From Butyricicoccus_A sp963588905 (GTDB lineage Bacteria > Bacillota > Clostridia > Oscillospirales > Butyricicoccaceae), in assembly GCA_963588905.1 (NCBI GenBank), contig CAVAJF010000014.1, forward strand, positions 1-43,424: a stretch of DNA of 43,424 nt, written 5' to 3'. The notes under the pieces are model-generated. The model did no database searches. It was not told the origin of the DNA and saw only the letters and a list, made by a program, of their open reading frames with translations. Shown here piece after piece: positions 15,128-23,269 of the stretch (position 1 is the first letter of the stretch; each line of letters starts with the position of its first letter). Both the position numbers and the translations under genes were made by a program.

Positions 15128-15825
15128 TAGTTGTTGCCGAGCTTAGCAGCGTTGATCTTGATGCCAGGGCCCATGGTAGATGCAACTACGCAGGAGCGGA
15201 TGTACTGGCCCTTTGCTGCTGCCGGACGAGCCTTCAGAACAGCGCCCATCAGGGTGTTGAAGTTCTCAGCCAGCTTCTCAGCACCGAAGGATGCCTTGCC
15301 GATCGGGCAATGGATGATGTTGGTCTTGTCCAGACGGTACTCGATCTTACCAGCCTTAGCCTCGTTTACAGCCTTCGCAACGTCCATGGTTACGGTGCCA
15401 GCCTTCGGGTTCGGCATCAAGCCCTTCGGGCCGAGTACACGACCCAGACGGCCTACCAGACCCATCATGTCCGGGCTAGCGATAACTACGTCGTAGTCGA
15501 AGAAGTTTTCCTTCTGGATGCGCTGAACCAGATCCTCAGCGCCTACAAATTCTGCGCCAGCGTCGAGAGCTGCCTGTGCCTTATCGCCCTTAGCGAAAAC
15601 AAGTACGCGAACATTCTTACCGGTGCCGTTCGGCAGTACGATAGCGCCGCGAACCTGCTGGTCAGCATGACGGGAGTCAACGCCCAGCTTTACGTGAACT
15701 TCGACAGTTTCGTCGAACTTTGCCTTTGCAGTCTTTACGACAGTGTCAAAAGCCTCATCAGTGTCATAGAGCTTGCTGCGATCTACGATCTTAGTGCTCT
15801 CAATATACTTCTTACCTTTGCGCAC
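15127..15825 (-). CDS. rplA: 50S ribosomal protein L1
   Basis: 232 residues with conserved blocks VDSRHADQQVRGAIVLPNGTGK, PDMMGLVGRLGRVLGPKGLMPNPK and the C-terminal GPGIKIN. L1 builds the mobile stalk by the E site and in many bacteria represses the L11-L1 operon. The start codon is GTG at 15825, preceded by AAAGGAGGA. Confidence 0.98.
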   Translation of the reverse strand: MRKGKKYIESTKIVDRSKLYDTDEAFDTVVKTAKAKFDETVEVHVKLGVDSRHADQQVRGAIVLPNGTGKNVRVLVFAKGDKAQAALDAGAEFVGAEDLVQRIQKENFFDYDVVIASPDMMGLVGRLGRVLGPKGLMPNPKAGTVTMDVAKAVNEAKAGKIEYRLDKTNIIHCPIGKASFGAEKLAENFNTLMGAVLKARPAAAKGQYIRSCVVASTMGPGIKINAAKLGNN

Positions 15826-15933
15826 GATAAATTTCCTCCTTTAGTGGTTAATTCGGAACGATTGGTTCCTCCCACCAGACGGCGCGGGCCGCCGTCAGCA
15901 AATGAAAATTAAAATAACTCAGGTCGCGAGAAA

Positions 15934-16359
15934 TTACTCAGCGACAGTGATGCCCATGGAACGGGCGGTGCCTGCGATCATGCTCATAGCAGCCTCTACA
16001 GAAGCAGCATTCAGGTCAGGCATCTTGGTCTCTGCAATCTTGCGGACGTCGTCAATGCTGATCGTTGCAACCTTGGTCTTGTTCGGAACCGCAGAACCGC
16101 TCTGGATGTTGCATGCCTTCTTGATGAGGACAGCAGCCGGAGGGGTCTTGGTGATGAAGGAGAACGAACGGTCAGCGTATACCGTGATAACGACCGGGAT
16201 AATCATACCTGCGTCATTCTTGGTGCGCTCGTTGAATTCCTTGGTGAAAGCCATAATGTTGACACCGTGCTGGCCGAGTGCCGGACCTACCGGAGGAGCC
16301 GGTGTTGCCTTGCCTGCCGGAATCTGAAGCTTAATAAATCCTACTACTTTCTGTGCCAT
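15934..16359 (-). CDS. rplK: 50S ribosomal protein L11
   Basis: 141 residues, standard length, with KLQIPAGKATPAPPVGPALGQHGVNIMAF at the N-terminus and the MPDLNA, AMSMIAGTARSMGI C-terminal RNA-binding part. It forms the GTPase-associated centre with 23S rRNA. SD AAGGAGGTG before the ATG at 16359. Lies 97 bases after nusG in the same operon. Confidence 0.98.
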   Translation of the reverse strand: MAQKVVGFIKLQIPAGKATPAPPVGPALGQHGVNIMAFTKEFNERTKNDAGMIIPVVITVYADRSFSFITKTPPAAVLIKKACNIQSGSAVPNKTKVATISIDDVRKIAETKMPDLNAASVEAAMSMIAGTARSMGITVAE

Positions 16360-16456
16360 TTGTATAGCACCTCCTTGAAAAATGTGGTAATGGCGAGTCG
16401 CTTGGCAATGTGCTTACGCAATCGCTGCGCTCTCCCACCTGCCAAAAAACGAGGAA

Positions 16457-16996
16457 TTACTCCTCATCAACGGCTTTGACCTGATTGAGTTCCAGCTCAA
16501 CCGGGGTCTCACGTCCGAACACGGGGATGGTAATGCGAACCCTGTTCTGTCCTGCGTCGATTTCGTCGACAACGCCGACAAAGTCGATAAACGGACCGCC
16601 GCAGACGCGTACCGAATCGCCGACCTTGTAACCGATCTGCACCTCTTCCACCTCGCGGGACACTGCGCCCCACTTGCGCGCTTCCTCGTCAGTCAGAGGC
16701 TGCGGCTTGTTGGAATTCGGGCTTACGAAGCCGGTGCAGCCGCGCGTGTTGCGCACGAGGTACCAGCTCTCGTCGGTCACGATCATCTTTACCAGAACGT
16801 AACCCGGGAACAGCTTGCGCTCTACCTCGCGGGTCTTGCCGTCCTTGACTTCGCGGACGGTCTCGACCGGAATGGTTACCTCGGTAATCAGGTCATGCAT
16901 TTTGCGGTTCTCCACCGCTTTCATAATAGATGAGGCTACTTTGTTTTCGTAGCCAGAGTAGGTATGAACGACATACCATTTTGGTGTCTCAGACAT
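16457..16996 (-). CDS. nusG: Transcription termination/antitermination factor NusG
   Basis: 179 residues: an NGN domain (WYVVHTYSGYENKV, LFPGYVLVKM, VRNTRGCTGFV) and a C-terminal KOW domain (YKVGDSVRVCGGPFIDFVGVVDEID). NusG binds the RNA polymerase clamp and couples it with Rho or ribosomes. It stands in the conserved secE-nusG-rplK order, 20 bases after secE. Confidence 0.98.
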   Translation of the reverse strand: MSETPKWYVVHTYSGYENKVASSIMKAVENRKMHDLITEVTIPVETVREVKDGKTREVERKLFPGYVLVKMIVTDESWYLVRNTRGCTGFVSPNSNKPQPLTDEEARKWGAVSREVEEVQIGYKVGDSVRVCGGPFIDFVGVVDEIDAGQNRVRITIPVFGRETPVELELNQVKAVDEE

Positions 16997-17016
16997 TTGT
17001 TTTCAAACCTTTCCGC

Positions 17017-17274
17017 TTACGCAGCCACAGAGATCAGCGTTGTGATTCCGAGATTAAAGATTGCATCCAGAATCCAGATAAACACACCGATGACCAGAAT
17101 GGTAGCTATAACGATGAGCGTATTGTTCGCAGTCTGCTTACGAGTCGGCCACACAATCTTGTTGCATTCGCTCTTCAGATCGTGGAACCACTTGCCAATT
17201 CTGGAAAAGAAGCCCGGCTTCTTCTCCTTACCGGAGTTCTTCTTCTCAGAAGCGTTCTGGTCTTTCTTAGCCAT
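17017..17274 (-). CDS. secE: Preprotein translocase subunit SecE
   Basis: 85 residues: a Lys-rich N-terminus, the amphipathic helix ending with the signature KIVWPTRKQTANN, and one membrane helix (TLIVIATILVIGVFIWILDAIF). SecE clamps the SecY channel. Conserved position between rpmG and nusG. Confidence 0.96.
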   Translation of the reverse strand: MAKKDQNASEKKNSGKEKKPGFFSRIGKWFHDLKSECNKIVWPTRKQTANNTLIVIATILVIGVFIWILDAIFNLGITTLISVAA

Positions 17275-17297
17275 GAAGCCGTATCCTTTCTCCAGCC

Positions 17298-17447
17298 TTA
17301 CTTGGTCTCACGATGGAGTGTGTGCTTCCGGCAGAACGGGCAGTACTTCTTCATCTCAAGACGCTCCGGGTTGTTCTTCTTGTTCTTCATCTTGTCGTAG
17401 TTTCTCTGCTTGCAATCGGTGCAAGCCAGGGTTACCTTAACGCGCAT
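17298..17447 (-). CDS. rpmG: 50S ribosomal protein L33 (zinc-type)
   Basis: 49 residues: MRVKVTLACTDCKQRNYDK at the N-terminus and KKYCPFCRKHTLHRETK at the end. Two CxxC pairs mark the zinc-binding (C+) form; some Firmicutes also keep a Cys-free form for zinc starvation. ATG at 17447 after AAGGAGGTG. First gene of the rpmG-secE-nusG-rplKA operon. Confidence 0.96.
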   Translation of the reverse strand: MRVKVTLACTDCKQRNYDKMKNKKNNPERLEMKKYCPFCRKHTLHRETK

Positions 17448-17512
17448 AACGGCACCTCCTTAAATAATTGCCTCCCTTTGCAGGGTTGCTTCCCAAAAGA
17501 GAGCATAAAAAA

Positions 17513-17552
17513 ATACCCTGCATAGGTGTTGTTATTATAACACGCAGGGTAT
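17513..17552 (-). terminator. Terminator of the 18043/17645 membrane-protein genes, overlapping the rpmG promoter
   Basis: 9-bp perfect stem (17513-17521 with 17544-17552) with an inner GTGTT/AACAC helix, followed by seven T on the minus strand. The -10 box of the rpmG promoter lies in its loop. Confidence 0.85.
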
Positions 17553-17562
17553 CTTTCGTCAA
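17534..17562 (-). promoter_or_regulatory. Promoter of rpmG-secE-nusG-rplK-rplA
   Basis: TTGACG (17557-17562), 17-bp spacer, TATAAT (17534-17539) on the minus strand; the spacer holds the first arm of the upstream terminator. Confidence 0.88.
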
Positions 17563-17644
17563 TGCCGATTGGATAATTTATTTTTCACAAATTTTCGCAG
17601 ATGTTTTTGTCACGAACACAGCACTGTGCCGACTTCGTCCGCCT

Positions 17645-18004
17645 TTAGCGGTTGATGATCTGGAAGAACCAGCTGTACGCGACGAGAACAGCGAAAATGG
17701 TGTAGCAGATCATGGTCATCGTGCGGCCTCTCTCCTGGGTGCGCGACGCAAAAATGCCGAGGATACTGCCGACAAACGCAATCGGATAGCCGACAAACGC
17801 GCCGATCTGTCCGCAGAACTGTCCGACCAGAATGCCGACCAGCATAATGGCAACAGAAATCAGTCCCATATAGGTATTCTTTCTATTCTTCTTTACTTCC
17901 TGTTCTGCCGCTTCAATCTCTGCTTTTGTTGGTGCCTTCGGTGGTGCCTTGCGCTGCGGCGCACGCTTTTTTCCGTTTTTTCTCTTGGATTTGGATTCTG
18001 CCAT
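17645..18004 (-). CDS. Small membrane protein, paralogue of 18043-18387 product
   Basis: 119 residues. A very basic N-terminus (KSKRKNGKKRAPQRKAPPKAP) is followed by membrane segments (MGLISVAIMLVGILVGQFC, AFVGYPIAFVGSILGIFAS, MTMICYTIFAVLVAYSWFF). It shares the basic head, the GYP(I/L)AF(V/I)G motif and overall plan with the gene upstream, so the two arose by duplication. Not recognised. Both genes share the promoter at 18423-18451 and the terminator at 17513-17552. Confidence 0.7.
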   Translation of the reverse strand: MAESKSKRKNGKKRAPQRKAPPKAPTKAEIEAAEQEVKKNRKNTYMGLISVAIMLVGILVGQFCGQIGAFVGYPIAFVGSILGIFASRTQERGRTMTMICYTIFAVLVAYSWFFQIINR

Positions 18005-18042
18005 GTGTATATTCTCCTTTATGTTATAATTTCATGTATTCC

Positions 18043-18387
18043 TCACCCATTTCCCATAATGAGGAGCACAAACTGCATCGCGCACAGCATACAGAACACG
18101 CACAGGACAATTTTTGTAATCTTATGGTTGGTCGTGTCCCATTGCGTATTGACCATAGACGCTGCGGCGCCGATAAATGCCAGCGGATAGCCAATCAGAG
18201 AAGTGATGCGATTGTCAATCAGTGCAAGCACAAATCCTACAATCATCACGCCCAGACAGGCAAATCGGATTTTTTTCTCTTTATCCCAGTCCCGCATGGT
18301 TGGAACCGCGTTTTTTGTCGTCTGTGCCGCATGGGATTTATTGTTCTTCTTGCGTCCTTTTTTTCGATTGTTTTTGGATTGTGCCAT
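18043..18387 (-). CDS. Small membrane protein, paralogue of 17645-18004 product
   Basis: 114 residues from the ATG at 18387, which follows AAGGGG; a GTG/ATG further upstream has no SD. Lys/Arg/Asn-rich start (KNNRKKGRKKNNKSH) then hydrophobic helices (IRFACLGVMIVGFVLALI, LIGYPLAFIGAAASMV, IVLCVFCMLCAMQFVLLIM). Function unknown; the basic head suggests contact with membrane lipid or nucleic acid. Confidence 0.7.
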   Translation of the reverse strand: MAQSKNNRKKGRKKNNKSHAAQTTKNAVPTMRDWDKEKKIRFACLGVMIVGFVLALIDNRITSLIGYPLAFIGAAASMVNTQWDTTNHKITKIVLCVFCMLCAMQFVLLIMGNG

Positions 18388-18422
18388 ATCATCAACCCCT
18401 TCTCTCATTTTTTGCTTGTTCT

Positions 18423-18451
18423 ATTATAACAATCAAACGCAAAAAGTGCAA
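18423..18451 (-). promoter_or_regulatory. Promoter of the two small membrane-protein genes
   Basis: TTGCAC (18446-18451), 17-bp spacer, TATAAT (18423-18428) on the minus strand; back-to-back with the ruvX promoter. Confidence 0.8.
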
Positions 18452-18457
18452 TGTCAT

Positions 18458-18486
18458 TTGCATCGGAATCCCCCGTATGCTACAAT
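18458..18486 (+). promoter_or_regulatory. Promoter of ruvX
   Basis: TTGCAT (18458-18463), 17-bp spacer, TACAAT (18481-18486) with an extended TGC. Confidence 0.75.
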
Positions 18487-18516
18487 AGATTTATAGAATA
18501 AAGGAGTTTACGGAAC

Positions 18517-18942
18517 ATGAAAATTATGGGAATTGATTACGGCGATGCACGCACAGGTGTGTCGATTTCTGATCCGACCGGATTTTTGGCAGGTTCTCCA
18601 CAGGTCATTTCCACTTGGAATACCGAAAAGCTGCTGGAAGAACTGACTGCTCTCGTACAGAAAGAAAAAATTGAAGAAATCGTTATGGGTCTGCCGAAAA
18701 ATATGAACGCCACCCAAGGCGAACGTGCAGAAAAGTGTAAGGCGCTCGGCGCAGAGCTGGAATCGCGCACCGGTGTTCCGGTTGTCTACTGGGATGAACG
18801 CCGCACCACCATTGAAGCCCATGCGATTTTGCACGCCTCTGGCAAAAAGCAGAAAAAGCACAAGAAAAATGTCGATGCAGTCGCGGCATCCCTCATTTTA
18901 CAGGGCTATCTCGATTTTAAACGAATGCAGAACAACGTCTAA
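18517..18942 (+). CDS. ruvX: Holliday junction resolvase-like / pre-16S rRNA nuclease YqgF
   Basis: 141 residues of RNase H-like fold: MGIDYGDARTGVSISD at the N-terminus, VMGLPKNMNATQGERA, YWDERRTTIEA and a C-terminal VDAVAASLILQGYL. These contain the expected acidic residues (D6, E95-like in WDERR, D127). The family is needed for 16S rRNA 5' maturation in Escherichia coli and has been proposed to act on Holliday junctions. AAGGAG before the ATG. Confidence 0.94.
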   Translation: MKIMGIDYGDARTGVSISDPTGFLAGSPQVISTWNTEKLLEELTALVQKEKIEEIVMGLPKNMNATQGERAEKCKALGAELESRTGVPVVYWDERRTTIEAHAILHASGKKQKKHKKNVDAVAASLILQGYLDFKRMQNNV

Positions 18943-18963
18943 ATACCGGTTTAGAAAGAAATC

Positions 18964-19005
18964 GCGCAGGTTTTCCGAATGACGGAAAAACCTGCGCTGT
19001 TTTTA
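18964..19005. terminator. Bidirectional terminator after ruvX
   Basis: Long stem GCGCAGG-TTTTCCG with CGGAAAA-CCTGCGC (18964-18977, 18983-18997) and a T run on the plus strand, between convergent genes. Confidence 0.9.
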
Positions 19006-19341
19006 TTCTGCTTTTTTTGTCGTCATGCCTACCAGCCAAAAGACAACCAAGAACACTGCCGCGACAAGAGCAGACAGTGTCATGCTGCCGGAGCCCATCA
19101 AATACTGCACGCCCGCCGTCAGAAGAACAAACAGAATACAAAAACCAACTGCTTTGTTGCGCGCGAAACTATAAGAGATCCAGCGTGCCGCCATGGCACC
19201 GAGCACCGCAGAGATAATCGCCGCAGGCTGCCAAGTAAATTTCATCGTAAGTAAAGCAAAGCAAATGCTGTCTACTAATAAAAAGGAAAACCATCCAAAA
19301 ATACCCGCCAAGATCGCATTTCGTGTGCTGATTTTTTTCAT
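19003..19341 (-). CDS. Small integral membrane protein, unknown
   Basis: 112 residues with about four membrane helices (AILAGIFGWFSFLLVDSICF, AIISAVLGAMAARWISYS, GFCILFVLLTAGVQYLMG, LVAAVFLVVFWLVGMTT). Not recognised. ATG at 19341 follows GGGAGG. Promoter at 19371-19399; its end overlaps the shared terminator with ruvX. Confidence 0.72.
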   Translation of the reverse strand: MKKISTRNAILAGIFGWFSFLLVDSICFALLTMKFTWQPAAIISAVLGAMAARWISYSFARNKAVGFCILFVLLTAGVQYLMGSGSMTLSALVAAVFLVVFWLVGMTTKKAE

Positions 19342-19370
19342 GATCGCGATACCTCCCGCCTTTGTGCAGA

Positions 19371-19399
19371 ATTATAACACGGTCATCCAATACCCGCAA
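19371..19399 (-). promoter_or_regulatory. Promoter of the 19003-19341 gene
   Basis: TTGCGG (19394-19399), 17-bp spacer, TATAAT (19371-19376) on the minus strand. Confidence 0.65.
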
Positions 19400-19486
19400 T
19401 GCAAAAATCCCATGCAGGACAGCTGTGTATCATGCAGAATTTTTTGCACATACTAGAATATCGTCAAACGCTAGGGAGGATTGGAT

Positions 19487-20188
19487 ATGTTTGCAGTACA
19501 AACGGCGCTCACTGCTCTGCTCGCCTTGGCAGTCTTATTTGCTATCACCAAGGCAATCGGGCATCGGCAATTGGCACAGCTCAGTACCTTTGATTATATC
19601 AACGGGATTACAATCGGTTCGATTGGCGCAGAACTCGCCGTCGCAGAGGGACAGGAATTCTGGAAATGGCTGGTCGCCCTGCTGGTATTTGGTGTCGCAA
19701 CATGGATTCTTGCCGTCTTGCCCAATCGTTCACTGCCTTTGCGCCGCTTTCTCAACGGCCGCGCGTCGATTCTGCTCGACAATGGCAGATTATATGATAA
19801 GAATTTCAAGCGGGCGCACATGGACATCCATGAATTTCTGATGGAATGCCGCAACCAAGGCTATTTCGATCTCAGTCAAATTCAAACAGCTGTACTGGAG
19901 GCCAACGGCAGCATCAGCATTTTGCCGGTCAGCCGCTACCGTCCGGCGACACCGGAAGATCTCGCTCTCTCCGTTTCTCAGGAGACCGCCTGCGGCAATG
20001 TGATTTTAGACGGCGTGCTCATGGAACGCAATCTCAAAAACATGGGATTTGACCGCGCTTGGCTGGACAAGCAGCTCGCGCGGCAGCATGTACGGATAAC
20101 GGACATCTTTTTGGCTATTTGTTCAGCAGACGGCAGTTTAACCGTATTTCCCTATACACACAAGGATCATCGCGATATTTGGGAGTAA
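19487..20188 (+). CDS. DUF421 membrane protein (YetF family)
   Basis: 233 residues: three N-terminal membrane helices with the family stretch RQLAQLSTFDYINGITIGSIGAELA, then a soluble YetF-type domain (ILLDNGRLYDKNFKRAHMDIHEFLMECRNQGYFDLSQI, AVLEANGSISILP). Family members in Bacillus (YetF, YdfS, YrbG, YkjA) have been tied to spore germination and cell envelope traits. ATG at 19487 follows GGGAGG by 7 bases. Confidence 0.9.
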   Translation: MFAVQTALTALLALAVLFAITKAIGHRQLAQLSTFDYINGITIGSIGAELAVAEGQEFWKWLVALLVFGVATWILAVLPNRSLPLRRFLNGRASILLDNGRLYDKNFKRAHMDIHEFLMECRNQGYFDLSQIQTAVLEANGSISILPVSRYRPATPEDLALSVSQETACGNVILDGVLMERNLKNMGFDRAWLDKQLARQHVRITDIFLAICSADGSLTVFPYTHKDHRDIWE

Positions 20189-20290
20189 AATTCTTTGTGT
20201 ATTTTTTGTGATTCTCGTTCTTTTAGCAAACAAATTGTGTTATACTAACTCTGAATTGTATCGATACAGAAAAGGAGTGACAGCAACTCA

Positions 20291-21943
20291 ATGAAATATC
20301 CATTTTGGGGTTGCGCGGCAGCTGTCGCATTGAGTGCTTGCCTGATGGGCGCACCACATGCACAAGCTGTCGATTTAAAACAGGCATCGGAAGATACCAA
20401 AACCGTGCTCTCTGCGGCGGATCAAGCGTCTCTGCTGCCGGACAGTCTAGATGGGCAATTGGCAACCGCTTCTATTACGAAGGAGCAAGCGTGTTCTTTC
20501 GCCGTGCGGCTGTATGCATCTCTGACAGACACTTCCTATGACGCACTGATGAGCCGTGACCAAGCCAAACGCACGGTATGCCCGTTTACGGACACCAAAA
20601 GCGCGGATGTCCAAGAGGCATGGCTGTTGGGTTTGACACAGGAGGAAGCCGGCATGTTTTCGCCGCGTGAGCCTGCCAATCGGCAGCAGCTGTTCGCTGT
20701 ATTATATCAGGCTGTGCGCAGTGCAAACAGCGGTACAGATCTGTCAGAAAATGAAATCGCCGAAGCGTTGTATTCGTATACCGACGGCGCCTATGTGCCG
20801 GATTGGGCACAGGAAGGCGTGGCCTATTTTATCCGGCAAGGTCTCACGAGCGGTATCGGTGACCAGCTGCTCGGTGTCGGTGAACAAATTTCCGCAGAGC
20901 AAGCCTCTCTTTTAACCTATCGCGTTGCCGCTGCCGTACATACAGGTCGCGGTACCAGCAGCACAACCGAAACCATCAGCACCATTTCTATGCACTCGGG
21001 CACGAACGCCGTCAGCTGGACAGGCAGCGGTGCAGACTATTATCTGTTGTACTTCTATCAGCAGGAAAACTTCGCACAAAAGCCGATGTATGTCGAACAA
21101 ATTGCTTCAACCGGCAGCGGTGCACAGGAATATACTCTGCCGACAGAAATCCAAAATCAGCCGGGCATTTGGTATTGGTCTGTCGATGGATTTGACTGTG
21201 ACGGTAAATTACTGGCATCTGCCGACACAGCTACCCAGCTGGTTGTCACAGCAGACGCAGCACAGCCGGATTCTTCCCTGCTGAATCCAGCGATGCGGAC
21301 ATATACGTATACGGTTCCAGCCCAGACACAAGACGCTTCGTCTGACAGTACAACTGAGAATCAGACAACTACCTATCAGCAGACAACGGAGTCCGTGATT
21401 TCCTCTACGATTCCAGCAGGCATGACGTATGCCGGTGAACGATACAGTGATAAAGTTGCACGTATTTTCGGTTCCGGATCGAGCTATCACAAATACGCCA
21501 GTGCATCGGAAGCCAGCAAACATCAGGTAGATATTGCTGTACAGGTATGGGATTTCGACAGCGATGGCAATAAAGTGACTCGCACCAAGCATTTACAGGT
21601 ACATGAAGCGTTGGCAAGCTCTGTTCGTCAGATTTTTGCAGAAATTTACGCAGGTAATGAACGCTTTCCGATTCATTCTTTGGGCGGTTACAGCTGGCGC
21701 GGCGACGGTTCTTCTTCTGAGCATTGTCTTGGCACAGCTTTGGACATCAACTGGGAAGAAAACTATATGTGCACCAAGTCCGGCGCACCGCTGACCGGCT
21801 CGTATTGGAAGCCGGGCGAGGATGCCTATTCCATTCCGGCAAACAGTGAAGTCGTTCGCATCTTTGCCAAGTATGGCTTCGGCTGGGGCGGCACATGGAA
21901 CAGCAAGAAGGATTATATGCACTTCTCGTACTTTGGTACGTAA
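20291..21943 (+). CDS. Secreted M15-family (VanY-type) peptidase with N-terminal SLH-like region
   Basis: 550 residues. Signal peptide (AAAVALSACLMGAPHAQA) at the N-terminus; residues ~60-220 resemble diverged SLH repeats (KEQACSFAVRLY, FSPREPANRQQLFAVLYQ, ISAEQASLLTYRVA); a Ser/Thr-rich linker follows; the end is a D-Ala-D-Ala carboxypeptidase/endolysin-type domain with zinc ligands H478 (SEHCLGTALDINW), D485 and H544 (DYMHFSYFG). It should trim peptidoglycan stem peptides at the cell wall. SD AAGGAGTG is 11 bases before the ATG, slightly long. Terminator at 21959-21990. Confidence 0.88.
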   Translation: MKYPFWGCAAAVALSACLMGAPHAQAVDLKQASEDTKTVLSAADQASLLPDSLDGQLATASITKEQACSFAVRLYASLTDTSYDALMSRDQAKRTVCPFTDTKSADVQEAWLLGLTQEEAGMFSPREPANRQQLFAVLYQAVRSANSGTDLSENEIAEALYSYTDGAYVPDWAQEGVAYFIRQGLTSGIGDQLLGVGEQISAEQASLLTYRVAAAVHTGRGTSSTTETISTISMHSGTNAVSWTGSGADYYLLYFYQQENFAQKPMYVEQIASTGSGAQEYTLPTEIQNQPGIWYWSVDGFDCDGKLLASADTATQLVVTADAAQPDSSLLNPAMRTYTYTVPAQTQDASSDSTTENQTTTYQQTTESVISSTIPAGMTYAGERYSDKVARIFGSGSSYHKYASASEASKHQVDIAVQVWDFDSDGNKVTRTKHLQVHEALASSVRQIFAEIYAGNERFPIHSLGGYSWRGDGSSSEHCLGTALDINWEENYMCTKSGAPLTGSYWKPGEDAYSIPANSEVVRIFAKYGFGWGGTWNSKKDYMHFSYFGT

Positions 21944-21958
21944 ATCAAAAAAAACAGA

Positions 21959-21997
21959 GCCAGAAGTCTTATCTCAGAGACTTCTGGCTTACTTTTT
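21959..21997 (+). terminator. Terminator of the M15 peptidase gene
   Basis: 11-bp perfect stem GCCAGAAGTCT (21959-21969) with 21978-21988, followed by a T-rich run. Confidence 0.9.
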
Positions 21998-22037
21998 TAA
22001 AAAATTTTGAATTTTCTCCTATTTTACAAGTTTTTCC

Positions 22038-22066
22038 TTGCAAGCCCTTTGAAATCGTCGTATACT
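22038..22066 (+). promoter_or_regulatory. Promoter of the FUSC-family gene
   Basis: TTGCAA (22038-22043), 17-bp spacer, TATACT (22061-22066). Confidence 0.82.
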
Positions 22067-22099
22067 GTTCGTCGCGACTTTTTTGAAGGGAGCTTTTTT

Positions 22100-23155
22100 A
22101 TGACGTTTTATCAAGAATTACAACTCAATCAAGCGGGTTCTAAGAAGATCATCCGCGAGAGCCAAACCGCACAGGAAAAACGGCGGCACATTTTGATTTA
22201 TCTGTTCAAAATCGCCATTACCGTCGGATTTTGTTTTGTTTTTGTGACGCTGTACAGTCTTATTTTCGGCTCCGGAAACAGCATTGTCGGTGTTGTCGTT
22301 TTACTGCATCTGTTGGTCTTTAAAAATGCAGATCTTCGGATGGATGCCAAGCAATCAACCGGCTTGCTTGCACTGTTTTTCGCCATCATGACGATTGCCA
22401 CGCATGTTGCCAATATGGCCAATCCATTTGTCGGGTTGCTCATCAACGCCGCAGCCATTTTGATTTTAATCTTATTCGGCTGCCACGAACCACGCATGTT
22501 CAATCAATCTACGCTGGTTCTCAGCTATCTGTTGCTGTACGGCTATGACGTCTCCGGTACAGAATATCTGACACGTATCGCCGGTATGGCAGTCGGTGCT
22601 ATTCTCGTCTGTGCAGTCTTTTATAAGAACCATCGGCATCAGACCTATGATCTGCATGTACAGGACATCTTACCAGCCTTCACGCTGACGCATCCGCGTT
22701 CTAAATGGCAGTTATGTCAAATCCTTTGTGTTCCGCTGGTCATTTTCCTTGCCGAACTGTTTGGTATGCCGCGTGCCATGTGGGCAGGTATTGCCGCCAT
22801 GTCTGCGATTCTTCCTGTCATGGAAGACATGCAGTCTCGCGTGCGCGGACGCATTATCGGCAATATCGCCGGTGTGCTGTGCTTTTTTGTTTTGTATACC
22901 TACCTGCCGTCTGCGATTTATGCGTATATCGGTGTCATCGGCGGCATTGGTGTCGGTTTCTCCGCCAAATACGGCTGGCAAGCAGTCTTTAATACCTTTG
23001 GTGCTCTTGCCATTGCTTCCCAGCTCTATGGCGTATCCGCGGCAATGGGCCTGCGTGTATTTCAGAATGTATTCGGTGTTTTGTTTGCGCTTGGCTTCTG
23101 TTTAATTTTCAATTGGATTATGCAGCGCACCCAGTGTACCCAGCAAACCGCCTGA
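22100..23155 (+). CDS. FUSC-family (aromatic acid exporter-like) membrane protein
   Basis: 351 residues with two similar halves of about four to five membrane helices each, joined by a loop (KNHRHQTYDLHVQDILPAF). The second half carries the FUSC-type stretch WAGIAAMSAILPVMEDMQSRVRGRIIGNIAGVLCF. Members export aromatic acids such as p-hydroxybenzoate or fusaric acid; the substrate is not known here. ATG at 22100 after GAAGGGAG; an in-frame TTG-type start at 22007 has no SD. Confidence 0.85.
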   Translation: MTFYQELQLNQAGSKKIIRESQTAQEKRRHILIYLFKIAITVGFCFVFVTLYSLIFGSGNSIVGVVVLLHLLVFKNADLRMDAKQSTGLLALFFAIMTIATHVANMANPFVGLLINAAAILILILFGCHEPRMFNQSTLVLSYLLLYGYDVSGTEYLTRIAGMAVGAILVCAVFYKNHRHQTYDLHVQDILPAFTLTHPRSKWQLCQILCVPLVIFLAELFGMPRAMWAGIAAMSAILPVMEDMQSRVRGRIIGNIAGVLCFFVLYTYLPSAIYAYIGVIGGIGVGFSAKYGWQAVFNTFGALAIASQLYGVSAAMGLRVFQNVFGVLFALGFCLIFNWIMQRTQCTQQTA

Positions 23156-23160
23156 CGGCA

Positions 23161-23199
23161 AAAATCTCCTTAGCAATGACTTGTTGAGGAGATTTTTTT
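23161..23199 (+). terminator. Terminator of the FUSC-family gene
   Basis: 10-bp perfect stem AAAATCTCCT (23161-23170) with 23187-23196 and seven T. Confidence 0.9.
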
Positions 23200-23216
23200 G
23201 TTTCCCGTATCAACAG

Positions 23217-23269
23217 AAATACAAAAAACCGCCCATTTCTTACGAAACAGACGGTTTATCATGGAGCTA
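23217..23269. repeat. Left att-like direct repeat of the tRNA-Thr island
   Basis: 53 bases identical to 27768-27820. It contains the last 8 bases of tRNA-Thr (TAGCTCCA on the minus strand) and the tRNA's terminator hairpin, without the rest of the tRNA. This is what an element integrating at a tRNA 3' end leaves at its far end. Confidence 0.88.

Noticed and set aside
16360..16456. Partial hairpin between nusG and rplK as a possible leader
   Set aside because: Pairing weak, and no T run or conserved leader pattern seen.
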